A stretch of DNA of 64,000 nucleotides, taken from positions 927,483 through 991,482 of the forward strand of contig NZ_MQVY01000001.1 in NCBI RefSeq assembly GCF_002954385.1, in the 5' to 3' direction. A program made the translations under genes and the position numbers. Positions 38,962 through 48,237 of the stretch are shown here, piece by piece. Each line of letters begins with the position of its first letter. Position 1 is the first letter of the stretch. This DNA comes from Tenacibaculum sp. SG-28. GTDB taxonomy: Bacteria > Bacteroidota > Bacteroidia > Flavobacteriales > Flavobacteriaceae. A model generated the notes under the pieces. The model was not told the origin of the DNA. It saw only the letters and a program-made list of their open reading frames with translations, and searched no databases.

Positions 38962-40152
38962 ATGCCTTCAATTTCAATTAAAGGAAATGCTATGCCTCAA
39001 TCACCCATCCGGAAATTAGTTCCCTATGCAGAGGCTGCAAAGAAAAACGGCACAAGAGTTTTTCATTTAAATATTGGACAACCAGATATTAAAACCCCTA
39101 AAATTGCATTAGATGCAGTAAAAAATAACGCCATAGAAGTTTTGTCTTATGCAAGATCAGAAGGTTCGGAATCCTACAGGACAAAACTTTCGAATTACTA
39201 CGATAAGAACGGAATAAAAGTAGATGCAAAAGATATAATTGCGACTACAGGAGGTTCAGAGGCATTATTATTTGCGATTGGTAGTATAACAGATCCAGGA
39301 GATGAAATTATTATACCAGAGCCATTTTATGCTAATTACAACGGATTTTCTACTGCATCTGGCGTTCATGTAGTTCCTGTTATTTCGAAAATAGAAGATA
39401 ACTTTGCATTACCCGCTATCGAGGAATTTGAAAAACTAATTACTCCAAAAACAAAAGCCATCTTAATCTGTAATCCCGGGAATCCCACAGGATATCTATA
39501 CAGTGAGGACGAGCTAAATAAATTGAAACAAATTGTACAAAAACACGATTTGTTTTTAATTGCAGATGAGGTGTATAGAGAATTTACCTACGATGGTGAA
39601 AAGCATAATTCTGTAATGTCATTAGAAGGGCTAGAACAACATGCCATCATGATTGATTCTGTATCGAAAAGGTATAGTATGTGCGGCGCAAGGATAGGAT
39701 GTATTGTTTCTAAAAACGAAGCGTTTATCCATACCGCTTTAAAATTTGCACAGGCTCGCTTGTCGCCTCCAACCTATGCTTTACTAGCAAGTGAAGCAGC
39801 GTTAGATACACCACAGAGTTATTTCGATGAAGTAATTGAAGAATATGAAGATCGAAGAAATACACTAATAGCCGAGTTACAAAAAATTGATGGGGTTAGG
39901 GTAGCAAAACCAAAAGGAGCTTTTTACTGTATTGCGGAATTACCTGTTACTAATTCAGAAGATTTTGCACAGTGGATTCTGGAAGAGTTTCACGATAATA
40001 ATGAAACAGTTATGGTTGCTCCTGCAGGTGGTTTCTATTCTTCCGAGGGCGAAGGAAAAAATCAAGTCCGAATTGCATATGTGCTGAATAAAAAAGACCT
40101 TATTCGTTGTGTGGAGATTATTAAAATAGCCTTAGCGAAATACAATAGTTAA
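38962..40152 (+). CDS. Class I/II pyridoxal-phosphate aminotransferase (aspartate aminotransferase-like)
   Basis: A 396-residue fold-type I aminotransferase. Segments include FHLNIGQPDIKTP, ATTGGSEALLFAIG, AILICNPGNPTGYLYSEDEL, LIADEVYREFTYDGE, the PLP lysine in DSVSKRYSMCGARIGC, and the substrate-binding Arg near QVRIAYVL. The closest functional label is aspartate aminotransferase, but related enzymes use other amino acids. murB follows immediately after the stop codon, so the two are likely co-transcribed. Confidence 0.9.
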   Translation: MPSISIKGNAMPQSPIRKLVPYAEAAKKNGTRVFHLNIGQPDIKTPKIALDAVKNNAIEVLSYARSEGSESYRTKLSNYYDKNGIKVDAKDIIATTGGSEALLFAIGSITDPGDEIIIPEPFYANYNGFSTASGVHVVPVISKIEDNFALPAIEEFEKLITPKTKAILICNPGNPTGYLYSEDELNKLKQIVQKHDLFLIADEVYREFTYDGEKHNSVMSLEGLEQHAIMIDSVSKRYSMCGARIGCIVSKNEAFIHTALKFAQARLSPPTYALLASEAALDTPQSYFDEVIEEYEDRRNTLIAELQKIDGVRVAKPKGAFYCIAELPVTNSEDFAQWILEEFHDNNETVMVAPAGGFYSSEGEGKNQVRIAYVLNKKDLIRCVEIIKIALAKYNS

Positions 40153-41160
40153 TTGAATATTCAAGAACACATATCTTTAAAAGAATACAATACGTTTGGT
40201 ATGCATGTATATGCCAAACGTTTTGTCTCTGTTTCCTCTTTCTTTGCATTAAAAAATATCTTAGAAAAAGAAAAGGAAGTGTACATAATTAGTGGAGGAA
40301 GTAATATACTTTTAACCAAAGACATCTCATGTCTGGTAATACACATTGATATTAAAGGAATTTCAATAGACAAGGAAGAGGAAAACTATATTTATCTAAC
40401 CGTAAATGCTGGGGAACATTGGCATGACTTTGTAAACTGGTGTATTGCTCAAAATTATGGTGGATTAGAAAACCTATCTTTAATTCCTGGTTATGTAGGA
40501 ACAGCTCCCATTCAAAACATAGGCGCCTATGGTGTTGAGGTTAAGGATGCTATTACTAAAGTAGAGGGCATCGACATTAAGTCTGGTAAACGAGTTTCAT
40601 TTTCCAATACAGCCTGTAATTTTGGGTATAGAAACTCTATATTCAAACAAAAGCTTAAAAATAAGGTGGTGATTACAGCGGTTAGTTTTAAACTAACAAA
40701 GACCAAGCATGTTATAAACTCATCCTATGGTGCGATTGAAAGTGAGTTGAAGAAGAAGAATATTGTAAATCCTAGTATTAAAGACATTTCTGAAGCAGTA
40801 ATATCTATTCGAAAATCCAAACTTCCAGACCCAAAAAAAATTGGAAATAGTGGTAGCTTCTTTAAAAACCCAGTAATAGCAATAACAAAATACGAAGCCT
40901 TACAAAAACAGTTTCCGAAAATCCCAAGTTATCCAATTTCCGAAAATGAGGTAAAGGTTCCTGCTGGTTGGCTTATTGAAAACATTGGCTACAAAGGAAA
41001 AAACTATGGAACATATGGAGTGCATGAAAAGCAAGCTCTTGTTCTTGTAAACTATGGAGATGCTTCTGGAAAAGATATCTATAGGTTGGCACAAGAGATT
41101 CAAAAAGAAGTTGAAAAAAAATTTGGTATTCATTTAGAAATGGAGGTAAACATACTTTAA
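40153..41160 (+). CDS. murB: UDP-N-acetylenolpyruvoylglucosamine reductase
   Basis: FAD enzyme that reduces UDP-GlcNAc-enolpyruvate to UDP-MurNAc in peptidoglycan synthesis. The 335-residue protein is MurB type I: YNTFGMHVYAKRFVSV at the N-terminus, ISGGSNILLT, LSLIPGYVGTAPIQNIGAYG, CNFGYRNSIFK, the catalytic Ser in GNSGSFFKNPVI and PAGWLIENIGYKG. The start is TTG at 40153, directly after the aminotransferase stop. No ATG exists before the conserved region. Confidence 0.95.
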   Translation: MNIQEHISLKEYNTFGMHVYAKRFVSVSSFFALKNILEKEKEVYIISGGSNILLTKDISCLVIHIDIKGISIDKEEENYIYLTVNAGEHWHDFVNWCIAQNYGGLENLSLIPGYVGTAPIQNIGAYGVEVKDAITKVEGIDIKSGKRVSFSNTACNFGYRNSIFKQKLKNKVVITAVSFKLTKTKHVINSSYGAIESELKKKNIVNPSIKDISEAVISIRKSKLPDPKKIGNSGSFFKNPVIAITKYEALQKQFPKIPSYPISENEVKVPAGWLIENIGYKGKNYGTYGVHEKQALVLVNYGDASGKDIYRLAQEIQKEVEKKFGIHLEMEVNIL

Positions 41161-41266
41161 AACGTAGTTTCGAATCTGAAATTCCCATTGAAAATTAAGA
41201 AATATCTCCCACCCATAAAACGCTATAATTTTAGTCTATTTTAAGAAAGATACAATGAGATTTTCG

Positions 41267-41274
41267 TATATTTG
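41267..41274 (+). promoter_or_regulatory. Possible -7 box of the small membrane protein operon
   Basis: TATATTTG is an exact TAnnTTTG match 26 bases upstream of the ATG at 41300. No TTG is found at -33. Confidence 0.4.
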
Positions 41275-41299
41275 CCAACGATTTAATTAAGATTTTTGT

Positions 41300-41503
41300 A
41301 TGAAATTAGTATTTGTGACTGTAGGTTTATTAGCAATTGCTTTTGCAGGTATCGCCATAAAAATATGGGCTAAAAAAGACGGTGAATTCGCAGGAACCTG
41401 TGCTAGTCAAAACCCGATGCTTAACAAAACCGGTGAATCTTGTGGTTTCTGTGGAAAAACCCCAGATCAATTTGATACTTGCACTGACACTGCACACAGC
41501 TAA
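41300..41503 (+). CDS. Small Cys-rich membrane-anchored protein
   Basis: A 67-residue protein with one N-terminal hydrophobic helix (LVFVTVGLLAIAFAGIAIKI) followed by a short domain with four cysteines in the pattern C-x13-C-x2-C-x8-C (TCASQNPMLNKTG, ESCGFCGKTP, DTCTD). The spacing suggests disulfides or a metal site. It looks like a conserved small protein of flavobacteria, with no known function. It starts a run with the glycosyltransferase (15 bases downstream) and the sigma factor. Confidence 0.7.
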   Translation: MKLVFVTVGLLAIAFAGIAIKIWAKKDGEFAGTCASQNPMLNKTGESCGFCGKTPDQFDTCTDTAHS

Positions 41504-41518
41504 TTTTAAACCTGTACG

Positions 41519-42616
41519 ATGCTCAGAGCTACTTTTGTCTACATTCCTGTAGTTTTTATGAGTATTCAATATTTGTACTACCTCTTCTTTATTCTCCTCG
41601 GTAAAACAAAACCTAACACCAAGAATACAACACGAGAATCAGGTATCTCAATTCTAGTATACGTAAAAAATAAAGAAAACGTACTGCACGAATTTATTAC
41701 TTCCTTACTAGAACAGACCTATGAACATAAAGAAATTGTTTTGGTAAATCATTGCTCTACGGATAATAGTTTGTCTATTATGGAAGCTTTTTCCGAAAAA
41801 TATAAGACTATAAAAATTGTTAATGTAGCCAACAATGAAACATTCTGGAACAATAAGAAGTATGCCTTGACACTTGGAGTAAAAGCCGCTACATATGATT
41901 GTATTTTATTTACCGAATCTACGGTCATACCTGCTACTAAAGAATGGATTGCAACAGTGGCAAATTCTTTTGCAACTACAAAAACAATTCTCATCGGTAA
42001 TGAGAAGATTATTACCACTAAAAATTCCCTACTTGGAATTTTATCTAAATTCACTAATATCCTAACTACTGCACAAATGATAAGTTTTGTAAACATTGGA
42101 ATTCCTTACAAAGCTTTCAAAGGTAATTTTGCCATGCATAAAGAGGATTTTTTTAGGGTTAACGGTTTTATAAGTCACTTAAAAATTAACAACGGTGAAT
42201 TTGATTTGTTCTTACAAGATGCGGCCAATTCTAGAAATACAACCATGAGTCCGGTACCAAAAAATACGGTGTATCGGAATAGTACAATATCGCTTAAAAA
42301 GTATCTTTCCCTGCAAAAAGAGGATATAAAAATCATCAAAGAATATAAAAAATTACCAAAGACATTTCTCCGACTATTTCGTTTCAGTAAAATTATAGTA
42401 TATCTAACCTTACCTTTACTGTTTTTTTTAAATCTAAAATATTCTTTAGGTTTCTTATTGGTATATTATCTTTTGCAATACGCAGCTTTATTTTCGTTAA
42501 TAAAAGTATTCAAAGAAAAGAAATTACTCATTTTTTTACCTATATTAGATTGTTTGTATGCTATGGTGTGTTTATATACATTTATGAGCACTTTAGCTAG
42601 CAGCGTAAAAAATTGA
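41519..42616 (+). CDS. Membrane glycosyltransferase, GT2 family
   Basis: A 365-residue protein with an N-terminal hydrophobic anchor, a GT-A domain (ISILVYVKNKENVLHEFITS, LLEQTYEHKEIVLVNHCSTD) and two or three C-terminal membrane helices. The first acidic metal-binding position in the DCILFTEST segment is Glu rather than the usual DxD, so catalysis is uncertain. It probably adds a sugar to a lipid or envelope glycan. The sigma-factor start overlaps its stop. Confidence 0.82.
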   Translation: MLRATFVYIPVVFMSIQYLYYLFFILLGKTKPNTKNTTRESGISILVYVKNKENVLHEFITSLLEQTYEHKEIVLVNHCSTDNSLSIMEAFSEKYKTIKIVNVANNETFWNNKKYALTLGVKAATYDCILFTESTVIPATKEWIATVANSFATTKTILIGNEKIITTKNSLLGILSKFTNILTTAQMISFVNIGIPYKAFKGNFAMHKEDFFRVNGFISHLKINNGEFDLFLQDAANSRNTTMSPVPKNTVYRNSTISLKKYLSLQKEDIKIIKEYKKLPKTFLRLFRFSKIIVYLTLPLLFFLNLKYSLGFLLVYYLLQYAALFSLIKVFKEKKLLIFLPILDCLYAMVCLYTFMSTLASSVKN

Positions 42617-43182
42617 AGATCCTTACGAACATCAAACTAGAACAATACATAAAAAAAGCTAAAGAAGGAGAACAAATGGCCTTCAATTATTTGCTAGATC
42701 ACTTTTGGGAAAGCGTTTATTATTTTCAATTACAGAAGACAAAAAATGATAATGATGCGGAAGATATTACCATTCAAACGTTCTCCAAAGCTTTTGATAA
42801 AATCCATTCTTTTGACGAAAATTTTCAATTCAAAACTTGGCTCATTGCTATATCAAAAAATGTATATATCGACTTTCTTCGTAAAAACCATAGCTCAATA
42901 TCCATAGAAACTACTGTTGAAAAAGAAGCAGAAGTATTGGATATCGTCGATAATTCGCCTTCTCCTGAAGACAAAATAATAACCGAGCAAAACCTTGCAA
43001 AATTACTTCTCGATATTAAACAATTAAAGCCTAAATACCAACAGGTAATTCATTTACGTTTCTTTCAAGAACTTAGCTATCGAGAAATTTCAGAAAAAAT
43101 AGAAGAACCTATAAATAATGTAAAAGTAAAACTCTTGCGAGCAAAAAAGTTACTTGCTGAAATTATTCGTAAATCCAGCTAA
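42613..43182 (+). CDS. Sigma-70 family (ECF-type) RNA polymerase sigma factor
   Basis: A 189-residue sigma factor with region 2 (QMAFNYLLDHFWESVYYFQL, DAEDITIQTFSKAFDKI, FKTWLIAISKNVYIDFLRK) and region 4 (KPKYQQVIHLRFFQELSYRE, ISEKI helix-turn-helix, VKLLRAKKLL). The TTG start at 42613 overlaps the stop of the glycosyltransferase (TTGA). No anti-sigma factor gene follows; the Nramp-like transporter is next. This sigma family is widely conserved near lipA in Bacteroidota. Confidence 0.9.
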   Translation: MKILTNIKLEQYIKKAKEGEQMAFNYLLDHFWESVYYFQLQKTKNDNDAEDITIQTFSKAFDKIHSFDENFQFKTWLIAISKNVYIDFLRKNHSSISIETTVEKEAEVLDIVDNSPSPEDKIITEQNLAKLLLDIKQLKPKYQQVIHLRFFQELSYREISEKIEEPINNVKVKLLRAKKLLAEIIRKSS

Positions 43183-43224
43183 CTTTTTTTTAAGTACATT
43201 TAAAGACTTTTAACCTCAAAAAAC

Positions 43225-44441
43225 ATGAAAAAAGTTTTTCCTTTACTCGGTCCAGGAATTTTGTTTGCCGGAGCGGCTATTGGCGTATCCCATTTGGTAC
43301 AATCTACAAGAGCAGGAGCAGAATTTGGTTTTGGTTTGTTGTGGGCATTGGTACTTGTAAATATTTTTAAATATCCATTTTTTCAATTTGGCCCCAGATA
43401 CACCGCAGCGACCGGAGAATCTTTACTAGATGGTTACCGAAAGCTAGGAAAAGGAGTACTAATTAGCTACTACATTCTGAATTTTGCCACTATGTTTACT
43501 ATTCAAGCAGCAGTAACCATTGTTACGGCAGGTCTAGCCTCCCATATATTCGGAATAACAAACGATTTAGTACTATGGTCATTCCTAATACTATTTTTAA
43601 GTCTTCTAATTCTGATATTCGGTAAATACAAGCTCTTAGATAATTTAATGAAGTACATAATAATTATACTTACTATCAGTACATTAGTAGCTGTTTTAGT
43701 AGCTATTTTTAAAGACCAAAAAGGCTATAGTTTTACACAAATCATTCCATCAGGTTCTGCTGAATTGACATTTCTTATTGCATTTTTGGGATGGATGCCA
43801 GCACCGCTAGACATTTCTATTTGGCATTCTTTATGGTCGGTCGAAAAAAATAAAATTACATTTGAAAATATTGATGTAAAAAATTCCATATTTGACTTTA
43901 ACGTCGGTTACATAGGCACCCTATTCTTAGGCATATGCTTTGTAATTCTCGGTGCTATGGTGATGTTCAACTCCGGAATTACTTTCTCAAGCAAAGGAGC
44001 TGTATTTGCAGAGCAACTCATACATTTATACACAGAAAATTTAGGAACCCATACACATGTGTTTATAGGAATTGCCGCATTTACTACTATGTTTAGTACC
44101 ACATTAACCACTTTAGACGCCTCTCCAAGAGCAATGGAAAAATCATCCGAATTGTTACTAGGTAAAAAGAGAAAATTAAATTATTGGTTTTGGATTATTC
44201 TCTTGGCAATAGGCACTTGTATACTTTTAAAATATTTTATGGCAGATATGGGTTTTTTGGTAAAATTTGCTACAATTTTATCCTTTTTAACTGCTCCATT
44301 TTATGCTATTATAAACTACCTACTTATTACGGGTAAACACACTCCAAAAAAAATCGACCAAATATTTGGATGAAAGTTTGGAGTATTGCTGGAATTCTTT
44401 TTCTGATTCTTTTTAGTACCTGGTTTTTACTTAATTTGTAA
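43225..44441 (+). pseudogene. Nramp-related transporter, C-terminal helix frameshifted
   Basis: The main frame (43225-44373) gives 382 residues and about ten helices of the Nramp fold. A tiny frame overlapping the stop by ATGA encodes MKVWSIAGILFLILFSTWFL, which looks like the missing last helix; one lost base near 44368-44370 would explain it, giving about 405 residues. TM1 reads AGAAIGVSHLVQSTRAGAEF and TM6 GWMPAPLDIS, so the canonical DPGN and MPH metal motifs of Mn/Fe transporters are absent. The substrate is therefore uncertain. Confidence 0.8.
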
Positions 44442-44453
44442 AGCTTTTATTTG

Positions 44454-44461
44454 TAAATTTG
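44454..44461 (+). promoter_or_regulatory. Possible -7 box of lipA
   Basis: TAAATTTG is an exact TAnnTTTG match 21 bases upstream of the lipA ATG at 44483. This supports that start instead of the upstream TTG at 44459. Confidence 0.4.
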
Positions 44462-44482
44462 TATTTTCAATACAAGAGTAAC

Positions 44483-45352
44483 ATGATAAACGAAACAGTA
44501 ACACTACCTGAAAGACCCAAGAAACCAAAATGGTTACGAGTAAAGCTTCCTGTTGGTAAAAAATATACGGAATTACGTGGCTTGGTTGACAAGTACAAAT
44601 TGAATACTATTTGTACCAGTGGAAGTTGCCCGAATATGGGAGAATGTTGGGGAGAAGGTACTGCGACTTTCATGATTCTCGGTAATATTTGTACTCGTTC
44701 GTGTGGATTTTGTGGTGTAAAAACAGGGCGACCGGAGACGGTAGAATGGGATGAGCCTGAAAAAGTAGCTCGTTCTATAAAAATAATGAAAGTTAAGCAC
44801 GCTGTAATCACATCGGTTGACCGCGATGATCTAAAAGATGGAGGTTCTATTATATGGGCAGAAACAGTGGATGCCATTAGAAGAGCAAATCCAAACACTA
44901 CTCTAGAGACATTAATTCCCGACTTTCAAGGAAATGAAAAATTAATTCAACGTATTGTGGACGTTCATCCTGAAGTTGTTTCTCATAACATGGAAACCGT
45001 AAGACGATTAACTAGGGAAGTACGAATTCAAGCAAAATACGAAAGAAGCCTTGGAGTCTTAAAATATCTGAAAGACAAAGGTATGCGAACAAAATCTGGA
45101 ATGATGTTAGGACTTGGTGAACGTGAAGATGAAGTAATTCAAACGATGAAAGATTTACGTGAGGTTGGTTTGGATGTGTTAACTATGGGGCAATATCTAC
45201 AGCCAAGTAAAAAGCACCTACCAGTAAAGGAGTTTATAACTCCGGATCAGTTTAAAAAATACGAAACTATAGGTCTAGAAATGGGATTCATGTACGTAGA
45301 GAGTAGCGCATTAGTTCGATCTTCTTACAAAGCACACAAACACGCTAGTTAG
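44483..45352 (+). CDS. lipA: Lipoyl synthase
   Basis: Radical SAM enzyme inserting two sulfurs into octanoyl groups on lipoyl domains. The auxiliary cluster motif [13 protein letters not shown], the radical SAM motif CTRSCGFC and the C-terminal [14 protein letters not shown] with the conserved Arg-Ser are all present. [20 protein letters not shown] at 44483 begins 289 residues, the normal length. The reading frame extends to a TTG at 44459 but the promoter box lies there. No lipB is in the window. Confidence 0.96.
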   Translation: MINETVTLPERPKKPKWLRVKLPVGKKYTELRGLVDKYKLNTICTSGSCPNMGECWGEGTATFMILGNICTRSCGFCGVKTGRPETVEWDEPEKVARSIKIMKVKHAVITSVDRDDLKDGGSIIWAETVDAIRRANPNTTLETLIPDFQGNEKLIQRIVDVHPEVVSHNMETVRRLTREVRIQAKYERSLGVLKYLKDKGMRTKSGMMLGLGEREDEVIQTMKDLREVGLDVLTMGQYLQPSKKHLPVKEFITPDQFKKYETIGLEMGFMYVESSALVRSSYKAHKHAS

Positions 45353-45536
45353 GAATAGAAATTATGAATACATTAACAATTTAACATATAAAAGTTAATA
45401 AATTGTAAAATAAACAAACAAAATTAAAATTATAGCTCTAATTTATATTTTTGGCACAGTGTTTGAAACATATAAAATAACACAGCAACAAGTTTGTTTT
45501 CATTGTGTAAATTATTTGAATTAGTTTGATTAACAG

Positions 45537-45562
45537 AAAAACCCACCAATTGGTGGGTTTTT
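45537..45562. terminator. Bidirectional terminator between lipA and the cysteine synthase gene
   Basis: The perfect palindrome AAAAACCCACCAATTGGTGGGTTTTT minus its loop forms a GC-containing hairpin with A and T runs on both sides. It lies 31 bases from the end of the minus-strand gene and 185 bases past lipA. Confidence 0.8.
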
Positions 45563-45592
45563 GTTTTTGTACTCATTTCAGATACTAAAAGC

Positions 45593-46951
45593 TTAAATAG
45601 CGTTGATAATATCGTACTTTGTTATAATATGATGCTTACCATTTTCCAACGCTACTAATACAGCCTGATTGTCTTTCGTAATTAATTTTGAAACTTGATC
45701 TATAGACGCGGTTTGTCCTACGATAGGGTAAACATTGCCCATAACTGCTTTTATAGGCTTGTTTGCAATATTTTTATCCGCAATAAAATTGTGTAAAAGC
45801 ACAGATTCATCAATAGAACCTACGAATCCTGTACTATTTTTTACAGGTATCTGAGAAATCTTAAATTCTCGCATGCGCTCTATGGCATGAGAAACCAACT
45901 CTTCTGTTTGTACAACTACAAGAGGTTTATCGGCATGGGCTTTAATTAGATCTGCAGCGGTGGTAACCTCTTCCTCCAAAAACCCCCTGTCTCGCATCCA
46001 ATCGTCATTGAACATTTTACCGACATAACGACTTCCATGATCGTGAAACAACACTACAATAACATCATCAGGCTTAAATTTATCTTTAAGCTGTAGCAAA
46101 CCTTTTATAGCTGAACCGGCTGAATTTCCAACAAAAATTCCTTCCTCTTTGGCTATTTTTCTAGTGAATACTGCTCCGTCCTTATCCGTTACCTTGGTAA
46201 AGCCATCAATTAGACTAAAGTCAACATTTTTAGGAAGTATATCCTCTCCTATCCCCTCGGTGATATAAGGATAAATCTCATTCTCGTCAAAAATACCTGT
46301 TTCGTGATATTTTTTAAAAACAGAACCATAGGTATCTACCCCCCATATTTTTATGTCTGGATTTTTCTCTTTTAGGTATTTCGCAGTACCCGATATAGTT
46401 CCTCCTGTACCTACACCAACAATAAAATGCGTTATTTTACCCCCGGTTTGTTCCCAAATTTCTGGACCAGTTTGCTCGTAATGTGCCAACGCATTGGAAG
46501 GATTATCGTATTGGTTTACATACCACGAATTAGGAGTTTCTTCTCCTAATCGTTTAGAAACCGAGTAATACGACCTCGGATCATCAGGCTCTACATTAGT
46601 AGGACAAACAATTACCTCCGCACCAACAGCACGAAGAATGTCCATCTTTTCCTTAGATTGTTTATCTGAAATTACAAAAATACATTTGTACCCTTTTACA
46701 ATGGCTGCCAATGCCAAGCCCATACCGGTATTTCCAGAAGTTCCCTCAATTATTGTACCACCGGGCTTTAATCTTCCATCAGCTTCTGCATCTTCAATCA
46801 TTTTCAATGCCATTCTATCTTTCACAGAGTTTCCTGGATTGAAAGTCTCTACTTTTGCCAATACTAATGCATCAATTTCTTTTGTGACAGAATTTAATTG
46901 CACTAATGGTGTATCCCCTATCGTTTCTAATATGTTTTTAGCGTATTTCAT
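45593..46951 (-). CDS. Pyridoxal-phosphate cysteine/cystathionine beta-synthase with CBS domains
   Basis: A 452-residue fold-type II PLP enzyme followed by a pair of CBS domains. The PLP lysine is in NPGNSVKDRMALK, the phosphate and substrate loops in EGTSGNTGMGLALAAI and VGVGTGGTISGTAKYL. The C-terminal Bateman module (about residues 330-450) includes MREFKISQIPVKNSTGF and KAVMGNVYPIVGQT. It is either a cystathionine beta-synthase or an O-acetylserine sulfhydrylase; the CBS pair favours the first. A 9-1-9 palindrome overlaps the start codon, suggesting regulation. Confidence 0.9.
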   Translation of the reverse strand: MKYAKNILETIGDTPLVQLNSVTKEIDALVLAKVETFNPGNSVKDRMALKMIEDAEADGRLKPGGTIIEGTSGNTGMGLALAAIVKGYKCIFVISDKQSKEKMDILRAVGAEVIVCPTNVEPDDPRSYYSVSKRLGEETPNSWYVNQYDNPSNALAHYEQTGPEIWEQTGGKITHFIVGVGTGGTISGTAKYLKEKNPDIKIWGVDTYGSVFKKYHETGIFDENEIYPYITEGIGEDILPKNVDFSLIDGFTKVTDKDGAVFTRKIAKEEGIFVGNSAGSAIKGLLQLKDKFKPDDVIVVLFHDHGSRYVGKMFNDDWMRDRGFLEEEVTTAADLIKAHADKPLVVVQTEELVSHAIERMREFKISQIPVKNSTGFVGSIDESVLLHNFIADKNIANKPIKAVMGNVYPIVGQTASIDQVSKLITKDNQAVLVALENGKHHIITKYDIINAI

Positions 46952-46968
46952 CCTAAATTATTTAGGAT
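46950..46968. promoter_or_regulatory. Palindrome overlapping the start of the cysteine synthase gene
   Basis: ATCCTAAAT-T-ATTTAGGAT is a perfect 9-1-9 palindrome that overlaps the start codon (ATG at 46951-46949) and reaches 17 bases upstream. A near-consensus TTACTTTG lies just beyond. The position fits a repressor site or a 5-prime mRNA hairpin that masks the start. Confidence 0.5.
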
Positions 46969-46995
46969 ACAAAGTAACAAAAAGAAATTGTCAAA

Positions 46996-48231
46996 TTAGG
47001 CAAACTTAATAGATTTTGAAGGCTCTATTTTAGTAATAATATAGGAAGGAACAATTAGCATTAAAAAACAAAGGAATAATGTTCCTAAATTCAACAGTAA
47101 AATGGAAAAAATATCGATTGAAATTGGTACCACATCTACATAATAATTTTCGGGATTTAATTGTAATAATTTAAAATATTTCTGGATAAAAAGCAGCATT
47201 AATCCAATGATGTTACCAAAAAACATACCCTTTAGTATTAGGAAAGAAGCATTGTAAATAAATATTTTCCGAATACTCCAATTGGTGCTTCCTAAAGCTT
47301 TTAAAACACCAACAGTTTGCACTTGTTCTAAAATTAAAACTAATAATGCAGTTATCATATTAATGCCAGCAACTAGAATCATAATTCCAATTATAACCCA
47401 AACGTTATTTTCAAGAATACCAAGCCAATTGAAAATTTGTGGGTAATTTTCAGCAATGGTAGTACTATTTAGTGTCGCGCCGATAGCATTGTAAATTTCC
47501 GTTCCCTTATCCTCTAAATGGGTAAAATCGTTTAACAATACTTCAAAGCCACCAACTTGATCTTCTTTCCATTTATTTAGCCGCTGTACCTCCCGGATAT
47601 CTCCAATTACCATAGTTTTATCAAATTGTTGGAAACCTGTATCGTAGACCCCAACAACAATTGGTTTTCTTTGTGCAAATGGAATTTTACGATTGGTAAC
47701 GCTAAATACAATTTGAATGGTATCCTGTAACTTTAATTGCAACCGATCGGCGATGGTTTTAGATATTAAGATCTCTTTGTTCCTGTCTAAAGTGTAGTTT
47801 GGCAACCTACCTGCAATTAAATACTCATTGAAAAATGAAAAATCGTAATCCTCAGAAACTCCTTTAAAAACAATACCTTCAAAATCAGTTTCGGTACGTA
47901 TTACTCCAAATTTATTTGCGTAAACCTGTACATTTCTTATGTCAGAAATCGTTGAAAATTCTGGGTAAAAGGGTTGCTTTTTCGATATGGGTACCGTTGA
48001 AATATCCGTATTATTATTGTCGTAATTAACAATCTGCACATGTCCTTTGAAACCCGTTATTTTATCGCGAATTTTTTGCTGAAAACCAGTACCAATTGCA
48101 ACCGAAATCAACATCACCACAATCCCAAGGGAAATTGCAATAGTGGCAATTTTTATTATTGGGGATGAAATACTATTTTTATACTCTTTACCTGCAATTA
48201 TACGTTTTGCAATAAACCACTCGAAATTCAA
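46996..48231 (-). CDS. FtsX/LolC-like ABC transporter permease
   Basis: A 411-residue inner-membrane permease with one N-terminal helix (ISSPIIKIATIAISLGIVVM), a large periplasmic MacB-PCD-like domain and three C-terminal helices around GVLKALGSTNWSIRKIFIYN, the FtsX-type signature. It begins FEWFIAKRIIAGKEYKNSIS, as do LolC/E-like proteins of Bacteroidota. It probably moves lipoproteins with an ATPase encoded elsewhere. The start codon lies 6 bases from that of namZ on the other strand. Confidence 0.88.
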   Translation of the reverse strand: MNFEWFIAKRIIAGKEYKNSISSPIIKIATIAISLGIVVMLISVAIGTGFQQKIRDKITGFKGHVQIVNYDNNNTDISTVPISKKQPFYPEFSTISDIRNVQVYANKFGVIRTETDFEGIVFKGVSEDYDFSFFNEYLIAGRLPNYTLDRNKEILISKTIADRLQLKLQDTIQIVFSVTNRKIPFAQRKPIVVGVYDTGFQQFDKTMVIGDIREVQRLNKWKEDQVGGFEVLLNDFTHLEDKGTEIYNAIGATLNSTTIAENYPQIFNWLGILENNVWVIIGIMILVAGINMITALLVLILEQVQTVGVLKALGSTNWSIRKIFIYNASFLILKGMFFGNIIGLMLLFIQKYFKLLQLNPENYYVDVVPISIDIFSILLLNLGTLFLCFLMLIVPSYIITKIEPSKSIKFA

Positions 48232-48237
48232 TAGACT

